This document shows, piece by piece, positions 35,536-49,043 of a stretch of 64,000 bases of DNA (positions are counted from its first letter, which is position 1; each line of letters begins with the position of its first letter). The notes beneath the pieces are model-generated. The model saw only the letters and a list, made by a program, of their open reading frames with translations, had not been told where the DNA came from and searched no databases. The stretch covers positions 310,001 through 374,000 of the forward strand of contig JAWPGT010000008.1 of NCBI GenBank assembly GCA_034638255.1, given 5' to 3'. This DNA is from Coprinus comatus (Eukaryota > Basidiomycota > Agaricomycetes > Agaricales > Agaricaceae). The position numbers and the translations under genes were made by a program.

Positions 35536-37011
35536 TTATTTTCTCCTGGCCTGTTCCAACTTTTTCATTGATTCACTTGCTCTGGCTCTATGTATCTTCC
35601 TCGTCTCAGTATCCTTGGTCTCCTCCAGCTTCTCCTTGAAGCTTTTAATAGCCCAACCCACAGATTCCCTCATAGTGGGCAGTTTCGCCTTTTCAGGTAG
35701 GTCATGAATACCGAGGTACCTCCTGATAGGGCCATATTGTAGTGCAGCAGACTGTATAATGGTAAGAAGTGAAGTTGTAATCAACGAAACGACCAAACCC
35801 TAAGCAAGACAACAAAAAATCAGCACTATTCAATAAGTTGACCTTGGGAAAGTGACTCACAGCAGGGAAAGTAGCAGTAACTCCAATAGCAACAATTGAC
35901 AATACTCTCAAGGCATTCATCAAATGTCCCATACCAGGTCTAGTTTTCAAATCCATCTCTGCAGCTCCGAGTGGAATTTGAATGTTAACAAGAACAGTCA
36001 TAGCAATTGGTAAGACCCAGGTAGGATCCGCAACTGTCAAATCCGGGAGCCAACTAACACCAGACCACTTTAACTGTTCGACAGGCAAATTACACATGTT
36101 CTTAATACCAAAGAACATTCCTAATGTAACTGGAATTTGAGTCAAAGGAACGAGAAGTCCACCGGTTACACTGACACCAGCTTTGTTGTAAACGCCTTTA
36201 AGTTTTAATGCGGTTTTTTGACGAAGGATTAGGTCGTTCTTTTTCACTGCTTCGTTCATTTCTGCTTGAACTTTTTGGATTTCGGTTTGATACGGTTGAA
36301 GACGGGATGTATTGCGGAGACCATTGATGGATATAGGAAGGATTAGGAGACGCCAGAAAACAGTTCCAGCAATGATAGTCCAGAACCAAGGAATTTGAGT
36401 GGTAACTTGGATAAGTTCCATAGTCCATTGAACAATACCCGCAGGTGTCCAACTTGCGAGACCTAGGGCAGAGAAGTCACCGTATTGGAGAGGTGTATGG
36501 ATAGCATCGATAGCGGAAGATGCATTTTCGATGAAAGTGTCAGCGGTTTCTGACAAAGTAACGGGTTCTGTAGGAAGGGGTGCGGAGGTTGTAGCGGCGG
36601 AAGCTGCTTCTGTCGGAGTGGAAGATGTAACTGCTTCTACTGATTTTGTAGCAGGTGTAGGTGAGTCGTTGGAATAGTTCCGGGCAAAGACGAGGCCAGG
36701 CAGAAGTCGGCTTTGGTTAATGGCATGGGACGATAGTCGTAGGATATTCTACAAACAAAGTTTAAATATAAAAACTCCAGAAACATCATAGAGACACAGA
36801 CTTGTTGACGAGATGAAGCAAATCCTCTACGCAGTCCTGACTCTGGTGTTCTTGGAATTGCAGCTGTCGTAAACCTACATACCGTCAATAATTCATTTTC
36901 ACAACCCGACAATATAAGAATTACACACCTCGATGATATACTTCTAGCAGCCAAGGTTGACTGTGTACGACCAAGAAGACGAAAAGAGTTGCCGAAGGAT
37001 ATTGAGGCCAT
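35536..37011 (-). CDS. OXA1: Mitochondrial inner-membrane insertase Oxa1
   Basis: Inserts mitochondrially and some nuclear-encoded proteins into the inner membrane (YidC/Oxa1/Alb3 family). The ATG at 37011 starts MASISFGNSFRLLGRTQSTL, a basic, Ser/Arg-rich targeting sequence interrupted by two introns. A Thr/Ala/Pro-rich linker follows. The insertase core includes WTPAGIVQWTMELIQVTTQI (first helix), FWRLLILPISINGLRNTSRL, a Lys/Glu amphipathic hairpin (AEMNEAVKKNDLILRQK), GGLLVPLTQIPVTLGMFFG and TWVLPIAMTVLVNIQIPLG. The last exon (from about 35799) has GLVVSLITTSLLTIIQSAAL then a basic C-terminal coil (KSFKEKLEETKDTETRKIHR) that in Oxa1 contacts the mitoribosome. It ends at 35536. No lesions seen. 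Confidence 0.93.
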
Positions 37012-37093
37012 TATACACTTACTTGTCCGTCGTTTTGTGTTCGCGTCTTGCCACGAAATTAGGGACGCGGGGAATGAGGAAATTTCAGCTTCT

Positions 37094-37099
37094 CACGTG
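37094..37099. promoter_or_regulatory. Cbf1-type site TCACGTGA upstream of OXA1
   Basis: An 8-bp match to the Cbf1 consensus, 83-88 bp upstream of the OXA1 ATG. In several yeasts Cbf1 regulates mitochondrial genes; the link here is inferred. Confidence 0.4.
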
Positions 37100-37442
37100 A
37101 CTGCAGAACGAAGTTAGTGTCCAGAAATGGAAGGTCAGTCTCACAGTCAATTAAGCTCAGCCACCGAGTTAACGACCTACTGACCCCTTTATATCTATCT
37201 ATGTATACTTCAGAGTCATGGATGATCAGTTTTTCTGTTAACGCTTGAAGAGAGAAGGAAAGGACTTCGGGAATGGATGTGAGTGGGAATATGGAGCCGA
37301 GGCCCCCAGGATAGCCCTTGCTTTTTTGGCAAGCGCGAGCGTCTCTGCTCTTCCTCCCACCACGGACCTTGTTCACTCCTTATATACCCTCAATTCTTCA
37401 CTCTAACGACACCCACGACAAGTAATACAACTAAAACAATAA

Positions 37443-38022
37443 ATGTCGACAAGCCTCAGTCGTAGCAAGTCTCCAATGCATCGATACAGGTACATCTTTT
37501 ACTGTTCCCATTAACCATTTAACCACTTAAACAAAACAATCGTTTCTAGGGGACATCGAAGGAGTTCGTTTCGAGCTTCGGACATCAATGAGCTCGTTGA
37601 AATAAGAGCTCGTCAACGTACATTTCATGGCGCTTATGGTCGTACCGCACTAGGCTCATTAGGTTATGCATTAACCATTCTAAGACTATTTGATGCTCGA
37701 TTTCGTCAAGGTACTTTCACTATCACTCATATCACATTTACAATAATCCTAACAATACCCAGTCGGTCTATTATTTGCAATTCTAGGAATCCTCCTATAC
37801 CTAGTCTCATTCCTTCGATCACGTCATTCAACTCACGACTTCGCCGATAGGCATAAAGAATCCGTTATTTTGGACGATGGTCTACCTTCTGTTGGTCAAC
37901 AAGGAAGGATCTTTGGTAGACCTTTCGTTACTGCTGGTTGGATTGTTATTCAAGTATCAGTTATTGTGGTTGCTGTTGAAATTGCCATGTTGGTTCTGGT
38001 TTTGAATTTCACTTTGTCTTAG
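37443..38022 (+). CDS. DUF202 small membrane protein (VTC/YidH-like)
   Basis: Three exons (37443-37489, 37550-37710, 37763-38022) give 155 residues. The basic Ser/Arg N-terminus (MSTSLSRSKSPMHRYRGHRR) precedes NELVEIRARQRTFHGAYGRT, GSLGYALTILRLFD, then helix 2 (GLLFAILGILLYLVSFL) and helix 3 (WIVIQVSVIVVAVEIAMLVL). Conserved E..RARQRT.. followed by three helices is the DUF202 signature shared with Vtc1 and bacterial YidH. It resembles stand-alone fungal DUF202 proteins of unknown role rather than Vtc1 itself. Intron borders are canonical. It is divergent from OXA1 across about 430 bp. Confidence 0.82.
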
Positions 38023-41000
38023 GAGCTTTACATAGTTTCTAGGTGAGTGAGTTTGTTGCATTTCGGAAGGTTGAGGACGCTTATCAAGTTCAGTATTTAG
38101 GCTTTTTCTTGCATTATTTCTATTTCTGTAAAATTACTTTCTCTACACCACGATTTATCGATTATCTGTCCTCTTGACATCAACATTCGATGGCGGGTGA
38201 CCTTATTCCATGACAACCGCAACCGAGATCCAACCTCTAATCCATCAACTGACCACTCAAAGTACCTGAATTCGATTTCGAAGACAAGGCTTCGTGACTT
38301 CTTCATATCCCTAATTTCTCTAGGCGATAGCTATGTCAAACATAGTTGTCATTACGAATGTATCAAAAAGAAATGGAATCTCCTTCCAACTGGTGCGTAC
38401 GTTCTTTTGTAACCTCGCAAATGCACATTTAAATATCTTGGTTTATTGTGCTTATGCACTCTCGACTTGATTATTTGAACGCTCGACATGATTGTCCTTT
38501 TTACCGTGTCGTCCCCCCTTTCGCAGAAGACAAGATCTATCTGCACTCTGGGGGAGTATTTGGGACCCTGGCTTAGCGAATCGAACGTTACTCAGACACA
38601 CGATTATACAGACACACACTTATGACTTCTTTATCAAGCTTTTTTGGTCCCGCCCGTCTTTCCAGTGTCTACCAAATGGTATGTAACCTTATTTTTTTTT
38701 TTAGTTTTAGAGAGCTCTGATATATATCCTCGAAGTTACGATCACTGAACACTATTGAAGTTCGAAAATCGGTACTACACATGTCGTTTCTCTCTGTATC
38801 TTCATCATGGAGGGGAACTTGATGTTTTCAAGAATTCCACTCGGATTCTGACTATCTATTCTTTGACATCAACATTCGATGGACAACCTCGCCTTTCTCC
38901 ATGACTACCCGGGAATCTAGAAATGAATACGGGGTACGAGATGTATGACCTGGAAGCACCCACACAAACAGAATAAACACCCTTCTTCTAATGGACCATT
39001 TTTTAGTCAACCCGGTCTCGGTTTTGATTTGAATCTCGGGTTTGTTTCGTTCCGCTTCCTGTCCCTAAGCTTCTTGTTGGTCTCCCGTTCTTCAGACATT
39101 GGTCTCCGGATTCATATTCATCCGTATTCGGTCGGATAAAAAGATTCTATTCCATTCTGTACCCTAGATTAATAGTTCTCAATATGTACTCACGCAGTTG
39201 ACGTTTCTATAACGTGAAATTGAAACCTTGACAATTGGTATGGAATATAAATATATGAATTCTCAGGGTCTCTCAAGACTCATTTCCGTTTTTCTTCCAT
39301 TTTTTCTCATCTTTCCATTTCTGAAAGGTATAACTTACTTATTAGTCTGTTATTCATGTTATACCTTAGAACCTACACACGTGTTTATGCGAAAGGCCTC
39401 GAGGATACATTGATGGGGTTTTTTGGGTTATAGAAGTTCTTCTTTTCTTCGCCGTGTCGGAATTTTTTCGAGTCCGAATCGATTCGGAATTGTTCATAAA
39501 TTAAGTATTGTAAGGATGTAACAATAATGCCTTAAGGAATATTGGGAAGGATCAATCGTGCCATTTATGTTATGATTGGTGACCCCTGGTAGACGGTAAA
39601 TTACACTGCGGTTTTTCAATCAGGATTTATTTGCTGTTGCGGGGTAGGATCATAAGTTGAAGTAGTAAAACAGGACAAAATGTATTATGATTTGTATCTG
39701 CATCTTTTTGGATTGTTGATTTATTTCGTGTTATCGTAGGTGAATATTGCGATACGGACTCGGAGAGATATGTGATTTGAATATCGGTCGTATCACCTAT
39801 CTCCGTTCTAAATGCTGTATTTATATGTATGTATATATATATGATACAATGAAGGCGTCTGAATGTGCACCAACTTATACGACTACTTTTTCTATTTTGC
39901 ATTATACAGTAAGAGGATATGTAAAATATAGTCCATTAGGTTATTTTTATTTTTATTTATTGTTGGGTGTGGTGTGGTTGTTAATGTTTGATTGAAGCTT
40001 TGTTTCTTGGCCCTTGGACCCTCCGCAATTCAGGTATTAAACCCTCAGCCCTGAAGCGTGATGAAGAGAATCCTTGGAACAAAAGAACGGAACGGAATTG
40101 TTCAGAGAGATTCTTAGCGAGAGCCAGCAATTCGGAGGTGGACCTGGGGTTTAATGTAAGTCTGTATTTGTTGATATATTTGGTGTTTATCAGAATAGAG
40201 AAAGAGCCTGATTGATGTCAAGTCTCTACTGTATACATTTTGCGTCTGTGGAAGCCCAACGCTCAACGTTGTCAACTTCTAAACATTAGTATCATAATAA
40301 CTTGGACGGGCTACACGTTTTTGGATTCTGGAAATATGATTAGTACGCATCCAACCTTTTCTGATGCTGAGATCCAGGATTACAAAATAAACTTATGATG
40401 TCCGAATCCCCGACCCACTGGAGACCACGTATGTTGTTAAAGATTCGAGATACTGCAGATACCCGAGACTCACTTAGGCCACTTCGATCCAAAAAATAAT
40501 GTCACCTTGAAATTCACCTACTAGCCTTTCGGCGCTAGTAAAGAAACACGCGGGGGCTGAGTCACAAAACCTCTTCTGTTTCTTCTCGCCTAAATAGAAA
40601 AAAAAAGGAGAAATAAGCGGAAGTAAAATGTCAAGGTCGGCAGGGCTCGGTCAACTCCAGAAGACGGTCAACTAGGCGAACTCCTCTTTTAATTGAACCT
40701 GAAGGGCCTGACCTGGACCTGGCTCTTTGGGATATGTATATATATAAATAAATATAGAATCCAATAATTGATCCTGTATCGAACAGAGTGGTAACTTACT
40801 ACCGTCTTGACAATTTTAGTTTACGGCTTTACCTCGAGGATTGCAACGTTAGTTATGCCGAAACACACTCAGAAGAGAGAACCACCGCGGTTAATATTGT
40901 GTCGTACTTACTGCGTACTTACTAATCTATGTGTGGTGGCAACTGGATGTTGTCTGATGTTGCACATATGGATTACCTATATATTACCACTAGTACCGTT

Positions 41001-44000
41001 TCAAGTGCTATTCTTTTTAACCGGCCGCCGTCTACCTTATGTGTTTAATGCGGTCTTTACTCAGAGTATACATATACCATATTGAATCGATTTTCAAGTC
41101 TGGTGGACATAAGGTATTGAACTTCAGTCCACTAAGTACTAAACGGTCAAATAAAGTTCTCACACACACACTGTGGCGGGTCGCGACACACAAAACATCT
41201 GATAGTGGGGCTGAGTCATTAGCTTCAGGACGCATCATACGCGACAAGGTTACAAGTTGCTACTCGGACCCTTGGTAGAGACTAGTGCTACTAACTTCCT
41301 CAAGGAGGGTTAGTCCAAGCTAGAAGTCTCGTAAGTGTATTATGGTTACTGTGGAGAGGACATATGTACTTGCTAGATAGAGTTGATGTTAATATTTCCA
41401 GGTCCATGAGAGGCTTAGTCTAGCACTTTTCGGAGATTTCTAACGTCATATGTATAAAACAAACTATGTACTGCCAGTATACAGTAAGTAGCTCGACGAT
41501 GTCGGGCCTTATCTGAGCTCGGATGATGGCCACTTTCAACGCTCCTTTTGGTTAATACCACTTGATAGATAGAGCTAAGAAGACTGAAAACTCAACTGAA
41601 GTAAAGAAAGAACGAAGTGTTTATTAACCGGTGGTACATTAATCAGACTGACACTCAGGCTGGGTAAGGGTCATGTTAGGAAGAGTGGGCAACTGCCACT
41701 CTCCAATATAATCTCATCATCAAGGACAATATGCATGCTGGTTGTAGAACTTAATTGTCTGGGAACCATGAGAAATCTGAATCTAGTGTTTGAAGTTGTG
41801 ATCCACGTTTATGACATGTAAGCATGTACAGAGTTCAGTGTGGTTGCCTGTGGGTTACTACCCGACTTGTGACAAAAATAGAATTAATATGATAAGTACG
41901 GCATTTCAAAATTCGCACACCGGAATGGTGGGTGATCTTTGGGTGATCTGCATGTATATATCATGATAATGCTGGATGGGAATACGAAGCCTCGTTCCAG
42001 ATGCGCCATTCTGATAGGAAGTTCTCATTTGAACAACAAATTGTAATTATAATTTATTGGGGATAGTAATAGTTAGAGCAGAAGAGTGTCAATCAAGCAA
42101 TTGCTCAAGTACCAAAGTCCATCTGGGTTTGTTACAGAACCCAGTCTTCTCCAAGCAGTAGCTTATTAGTAGAGGATGATTTGAATGTATGACTTAGGTA
42201 GGGCCATTTTTGTGGTGGTTCGTCTTCGGCTGGAATGGAGATGATGTAGACTAATAAGAAGCTAAGTCAAACCCCTCATCAAAACATCCTTATTACAAGA
42301 AAAATCCAAAACGTTGCGACATATGATATAATATATATCTATGGCCTTAATATAACATTGTATGCCGCATTTTAGCATGACACGAAATACTTGTTTGATG
42401 CCACAATTGAAGAGTTACTGATGAAACTTGTCCCAACTACATTTCAATTTTCCCGCGATAGTTCGGGCTTACTTTATCCCACTTACTAAGTACTATGTTT
42501 CAGTAAACAGTGAATGTACACCTTGATCAAGCCAACCTCGCAGTATGAATGTAGGGTGAACGGAAATGAATCATCGTTCAGCCACTTCGGTGCGACAGAG
42601 TCGCATTTCCGTCTGTCTTACTCTCTATCCGAGCTACTGGTTTTGAGCATGTGGAGCTTTCAATCCATCTTTTGCCCGCTTGTATTGAACTTCCTGAAGA
42701 TTTTTTCAATAGCATTTGGTGGCGTAATGCCACCTGCAATTCCTTGACTATGGGTAGTTACTACAATTGTCACTGCATCAACGGTACATATCATAAACTT
42801 GTTAGTAATCACATTACGATTTCGACCATGTTACACAAGCCAGGATTCGGGAGAAGTGGTCTACAGTGACAATACCTATCACTACGGTTGTGACTTGTCC
42901 CATTTGTCTACCTACGGCCTCAGGGGGGTCACACAAGCGGAATTTTCGGCGAGCTGTCATTTAGTGTCTCCCATACCTCCATAAATATTATATTATGTTC
43001 GGAAGGTGTAACTAGAGGAGATAGATCAAGCACCATTCCCTTGTATTATAAAGTTGCTATAAATAGCCACAACAGTGATGCCCGTTGATTCAAGAAATCA
43101 TCCATTGCCATTTTCGTAGATCTAGAATGGAAAGTATATAGTACACCATGCCTCCTGACCCCAAATTTACCCAGTGAACATCTGCTAAAGTTCTCTATAT
43201 GTGTTTTTTCAGGAAAGAGTGTACACAGCTTTAAGAAAAAGAGGTTAGTATTCATGTTCAACGTTTTGATGTTGTGGGCTATGTGCATGATTTGCATGAC
43301 TAGTGATTTATTGAACCTGGCCGTTTTGTGTTCCTTTGCTACTATGGAGGTACTCATCCAACAAGTCACACAAGCCATACAATCTCCGCAAGGTTTAATC
43401 TTGGAACACCAGCATTTGTAGCACATCCAAAGTTAATGGCCAATTGTTTTGAGTTTGCATCATTCTTTGCCAAGTTGGGACTACTCGAAGCCCGATTACA
43501 CCTGTATGACCGGGTAATATGGAAATAGAAATATATCATTCAAGCTGAGCTATGACTGGCAGTGATTAATATTAACTTTTATAACACATACACCGTTGAG
43601 CATCGAACCGTTTTCCATAAATAAGAATGGAGTCTCACCAACCCCATTGACTCCTAGCAAGTTGGTGTTAGGTCAAATGTGGACTCCGTCAGCCTCCGAG
43701 GGAAAGTTTAAGCTACAAGCTACAAGTTCCAACTAACCAGTGTCTCGGGCAAGAAATTGTTGATATCTCCATCGAAGGCCCTGTCCAAGGTCCAAGTTTT
43801 CTTAGTAACACTTACAGAATATAGAAGTCCACCCTCGGTTTAACTGAGTCCAGTACCACGTAAGATAAGTTCATGAGACCATGGTTCGTTCAAGGCTCAA
43901 TACACTATTCCGGTTCTAACATATAAATGAATTTCATTTCCGCTTCATCTAAGGCTTGCAATGGATCATATAGAGAGACTGTCATTAAATAGGAATCATA

Positions 44001-46734
44001 ATAATTCCACCTTTCTAATACATATAACCCGAAAACAGCGCAAAACGAGTTCCCAAAATACAGCTTCTTGGAGGTTCAAAGTGCCTTCTTCAGAACCTAC
44101 AACTTTGTTCGACTCGATCACGATCGGAACCAAACCGAAGAACCCAAATTTATAGTTCAGTAGTAGCTGAATTACATACTAGGGATCTTCGTACTAGTCA
44201 TTAGTAATACGTTAGGCACAAGAATACTCGAGCCCGGTGGGAAGGATCGATACTATCATAAGTAGGATCTATCTTCTACGACTAGTGATTAACATACAAT
44301 CGCAATTCTAGAACTTCAGGTTGTCCGGGTCCGAAGTTAGAACCTTCATTTTATTTTCGAAAAGTCCGAACAATTCCACCACCAAAGCGTACAACACATG
44401 TACTATAACACACAACTGTATCGAAGGAACACGTTCAGGCATCCGTGGCATACTTGGCATACTTCCTGGGCAATTGTCATCATTGTTATTTACGTCGACA
44501 CTCATAGACATTTGGGTCAAACTCCCCGTCGAAAGAATTTAGTAACTCTTCTATTATCTTCTGCTATTCGTACCAAGCCTGGCCCAAGTCCGATTTCTCC
44601 CCACTGTATATCATAAAACATTGGATTGTTTCAAGTCATATTCGACGCAGTCAATGCCGGTATATATATATATATATCAATACATTAATATATCAATTTT
44701 TCGTAGCCGACTCCCCGAGCCCGCGGGTCGCTTGGAAGTTCAAAGCTTGTATTCGGAAAAGCTATGCCGTGAACGAGACACTTACTATTCCTGCAGTACC
44801 GCATGACTAGCACGGGGGGCCGGTGACAAACCTCCCGGTTCTAATTTCTAGTGATTTCTTGCTACAAGCTCGAAAGACACGTTTTACAGACCTCATATTA
44901 ATAGTCAGGAATACAAGTTAGAGTTAAATTTAAAGTACATACATTCCAAAATACATTTAAAAATCCAGACCCATTGGATTATCCAGGGTTCTTCTCCACA
45001 ACACATGTCCAGAAACCCATACTCTTAGTTCTACTAAGCAAAATCGCACGCGCAGCAGTTTTTGAGAGAGTTCTGTGCAAATGCAAGTGGGATGATGTCA
45101 TTGCGCACAGACAAACGAGGGTACTTATCACAAATCCCGCCTAGATGTCCGAACTTTAAGCCTTGACTACTGCCATCGAACACATGAATGTTCTATTATC
45201 GGGTTAGTGTACGTATATGTCCTCTCGGCTAGCCTCGACTTTCACCCTCCCACTTTTTCAATGCGCATCATGGTTCAAACGTTCGATGCTAGTGTCCACA
45301 TAATCGCGTGAACACGTAAACCACTGAACCAGAAAAAAAAAAGGATCATAGTTTAGTAAGTTACCTATATCTAAGCCCAAGCGCTCAAAAGAACGTGATA
45401 TGCCGACTCCATATTAAATAGCCAGTAGTATAAGTTAAATCTAAAATCCATACAATTCCAAAATAAATTCACTCACTTGAATCTAGGCCTATATCACACG
45501 AGGCACTCTACATTTTCGAAAAGCTTAGAATCTATTATTAAAAGTTTGTTGCCACAGAATACACTCCACAAAACACTAGTGGTACCCGCAGTGAGTCTAG
45601 GTTCTAGACTTCGTTCTACATTAATATTTTAATAATGAAAATAAGCTTTGTAGAAAAACGTGGCTTACCGGCGGATTCAAATTTCATATCCACTGTTGGC
45701 CTGTGGGTCCTGTCAGGACTCCCAAGTTTGAAGCGTCGAAACTAGCTTTGAATAACATAAACTCCCCATAAACCTAAACCTAAAATTTAAACCCCCAAAA
45801 AAACAAACAAGCAAAAAACAAAATCTAGACCGTTGACAAGTGCATGTTAGACTCTTTCATACAGGATGCTTCAATCTTCAAGCTTCAAGCCTCAAGTTAT
45901 ACCGCATACATTAATAAAGTATGACCCACAAAAGTCGGAAATGAAAACATGCGTCATCCATCCACTGTCCCTGTGCACCCGTAGAAGAATGAATTCTAGT
46001 ACATTCCACTTCGAATCGACCCCAAGTTCCAGCATGACGTCGCGCTCGGCCCTATATTCCTATTCCTATTCCTATTCAAGTACTCAAAGTTAGCTCTTCC
46101 AATCATATCCCACCTCATGTACACATCCTAGTTACTTCTCATCCAGGTCAGGCCCGGGCCCGTCCCATTCGCAGCTCATAACCCTATCATACCGTAGATA
46201 AAAACACACACACAGGATGTAAAAATAAAAATAAATCTTGGCATTGATCACTCGCCGATATATCTCTGGAGTCTGAACGGGTAGGGACTCGGGATGGATG
46301 TAATAGTTGGTAGACTTGGTAATAATAGTACATCTCTTTAAGGGACGAGAACGGGATACCTATCCAGGTATCACACATTGTAACACATTCGGGGGTACAA
46401 AGAGAACAAATCACAACCCTTAAGGTCTAAACCTTAAACGTAAGCGTATCTAACAGACAGAAACCAAAACCAAAACATGACTTCGTGTTCAAAGACTCCG
46501 TTCAGTGTTATTTCTAATCAGAATTCGTTGCATATCATATATTGTGCTAATCCAAACCCCTCAAAAAATCAATTCAACAAGAATGTCCAGTCTGGTGGAG
46601 AAGTCCCAATCAACATCAAAAAAATCAACAGTGTTCAAATGTTCAGTGCTCAACAAATACGATATTGTGTTCATAACGCTCTCAGAACCAAAACACCCAG
46701 AATTCAAACCCAAACCCGAAACCGACAGGAGATT
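38023..46734. other. 8.7-kb gene-poor region
   Basis: No reading frame here combines length, splice logic and recognisable motifs. It contains two sets of diverged duplications (38165-38220 with 38858-38920; 44866-44965 with 45380-45475), a (TATTCC)n tract at about 46054-46077, TA-rich microsatellites near 39830, 40735 and 44660, and many scattered stops. No inverted repeats, reverse transcriptase or integrase motifs were found by eye. It could be the remains of old mobile elements or carry noncoding transcripts. Confidence 0.5.
44866..45475. repeat. Diverged direct duplication of about 100 bp
   Basis: 44866-44965 and 45380-45475 share the order CTC.AAAG..ACGT, ATATTAA, AAGTT..A.TTAAAT.TAAA, CATACA.TCCAAAATA. 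Similarity is roughly 70% by eye, with small indels. Confidence 0.45.
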
Positions 46735-48673
46735 TCATCCACGTCTAGACATAGCAAAACATCCTTCATATCCAGGTACTTCGGGTGGAGTAAGTGTATC
46801 TCTCCAACGTCCCACAAGTTCACCGAATACATTTCCAATCAGGTATCCCCTATATAACCACTTTCCTCGATCTCCGTCCATCTATTTTACGGCGTGTGAA
46901 TCAATATAAATGATGAATGATACAACGCAAAAACATACGTATTCTTTCGAAAGACTGATAAGTCCGTCACAAGGCCTTACACGGCCAATCAAGTTGAATT
47001 GTCCCCATGAAGAATGACCCTGTAGACAAAAAACAAAAGTTTAAAGTTCAGTTCCACAACATAATCAATACCAATACCAAAAGGGGTCCAAGAAATCAGA
47101 ATCCTATTCTTACCTCTCCCATAACAATCACATCCGCAACACAAGGCTGAATTTCACTATCCCCATTCCCTATAGTCCTTTTTGTTTTTACGCCCCTCTG
47201 ATATCTTGCACCCCCCGAAGTACCAGGAACTTTGATATTCAAACCTTCAGCATCTTCTTGAATCTGTGTCCCAGTGGGGAAATACGACCTCAAAGGATCT
47301 CCAGCTGGTAATGGATTAATCACTGCTTCCATGTCGAGGTCGATACCTGAATCAGAGCTTTGCGAATCCGAAGCAGTCAGATAATATTCTCGCAACTTCC
47401 AGGTTTGTTGATGTTGTGCTACCATGGATTTCTGTAAGACCGGAAGAGGAGCTCCTGCTAGCAGCGAGGCGTATGCAGTGAATTCGGTATACTAATCAAA
47501 ATATATGCAGTCATTTTCAGTTTCCTTTCTTCTTTGATAAGGGATAATAACGCGTACCGAAAACTGCCCTTCCCAAACACCTTCAATGCTAAGAAAGGCA
47601 ACACAGTGGTAAGAAGGAGAAACTAAATGTGTTTTGGAATACACCTACCTCCCTGGTCTGAACGAGTCGGACAGAATACTGTCATACTCTTTTTGTGAGA
47701 GAGAAATGCATCGACTCCATTCGCAATCCCACTCCGAGCTCGGCTGAACGCGCACCAGGCCACGTCTCGAAAATAATAATGGATAAAAGGGACTTCGAGT
47801 TGTTAGACGCTTCGCAAGTGTGAAGAAGGAAAGAATAGCTGGAACGGCCACTGGCACCAAAGTAAGCTCTACAACTCTCCCAAAGTGGGTCACAGCGGTG
47901 GGTGATTCAAAGTTCGTCGGGGGAAGGAAATCAGCCCATGAGGGAGATGCTATGTTATACTTGAATATCGATCAGAAAAGTGAGTTTGTATAGGAGAAGA
48001 AAGCCAAACTTTGTGCGCTGCCAATGCAAAGATACGCAGGACATCGATGGTTTTATTAGAGCTATATGTCTCTATAACATTGGGTGAGCGCATACATCGA
48101 CCCAGATACAATGGCCTGACCTTGTCTGAGCATATGCCAATACAACCACATACCAAAGGAGGAAATGCGGTCATTGCTGGGCCATATGTTGTCCTGGATG
48201 TCAATCATTGCATGTGAAGCGCCCCGGGGGTCGAACCAGAAGGTCTGAAGCCATGCATCAATTCCCGCATACTCTCTCAGCTGCCTTTCATTCTTCCATT
48301 CTGATTCTAGTATCCACAGATAAAGACGAGACAGCAGCTGCAGTAAAGAGCTCTCGTCTCTTGGCTGATATGCGTCGAGCCTGGAGCGCACTCGCTTCAG
48401 GTAAATGAAACGCTCTTTGAGTTCTAGCGAAAGTGCTGTGGGCGAGATAGATGGTACGCCCAAGCGCTGTAGAGCTGGTTTGAGGTCGAACTTGTAGGTG
48501 AATATACGTGCGTAAAGATGTGGATTGTTTTGAATCGACAATTGTGCATTTATTTTGCGACAAGTGGCGAGAAGAGAAACAAGGTGCACAGGAGGGCCAA
48601 GAAAAGTAGCTCTGCCAACGTGGTAGGCGATGTGCTCGAGCACCTCCTGGGGAATGGTGTTGAGGGAGGCCAT
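46735..48673 (-). CDS. Agaric-type F-box protein, copy A
   Basis: Probable SCF ubiquitin-ligase adaptor; target unknown. The ATG at 48673 gives MASLNTIPQEVLEHIAYHVG, an F-box-like helix pair (LVSLLATCRKINAQLSIQNN), then NPHLYARIFTYKFDLKPALQ. Further exons carry FESPTAVTHFGRVVELTLVP, a membrane-like hydrophobic stretch and an internal domain (REYYLTASDSQSSDSGIDLD). The last two exons read GHSSWGQFNLIGRVRPCDGL and, after a 54-bp intron, KWLYRGYLIGNVFGELVGRW and PGYEGCFAMSRRG, stopping at 46735. The C-terminal pattern (GxFNLxGRVRPxDG, then YRG..GRWRD, then GxFxMSR) is one I know from many mushroom F-box proteins. It is paralogous to 50494-52891. Confidence 0.75.
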
Positions 48674-49043
48674 TGTAGTGTTGGTCACTACTGCAGCCGT
48701 GTGTTAGATAACTTCGGCATCATTTCTGATAGCCGGACTAATCAATCAATGATGCATTATTATTTTCTTTAATCTCTGCCAGTAAAACTATATGCTCGCA
48801 ATGCACGTACTCTGTGAACAGGTTCAGCCATGCAAAGGTGATTATTGAGGATTATCCTTGCTTATCGGATACAACTTTGTTGCCGAAGCATTGGAATATG
48901 TGTTCGGCAGTGCCGGCTGGTATCGCCACGTGAGCGGGCCAATTATGGGAACGTGATGGAAAGATTATCTACTCGATTGCTCGAAATTTTTGGATTTAGG
49001 ACACTCTTCATCAGTAACTCCCACATCGATATCCTTCTCCACA

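Noticed and set aside
42514..42869. Possible F-box-like text ELPEDFFNSIW in a 72-codon frame
   Set aside because: Too short, no second helix or downstream domain; resemblance is weak.
43046..43426. 126-codon minus-strand frame
   Set aside because: Contains scattered Cys and His but no recognisable pattern, and no neighbouring exons.
26421..45897. 16-bp match CTTCAAGCCTCAAGTT at about 26430 and 45882
   Set aside because: Flanks do not align beyond the low-complexity CTTCAA pattern; not treated as a dispersed repeat.
46477..46909. Two overlapping plus-strand frames of 126 and 134 codons
   Set aside because: They are antisense to the conserved C-terminal exons of F-box copy A.
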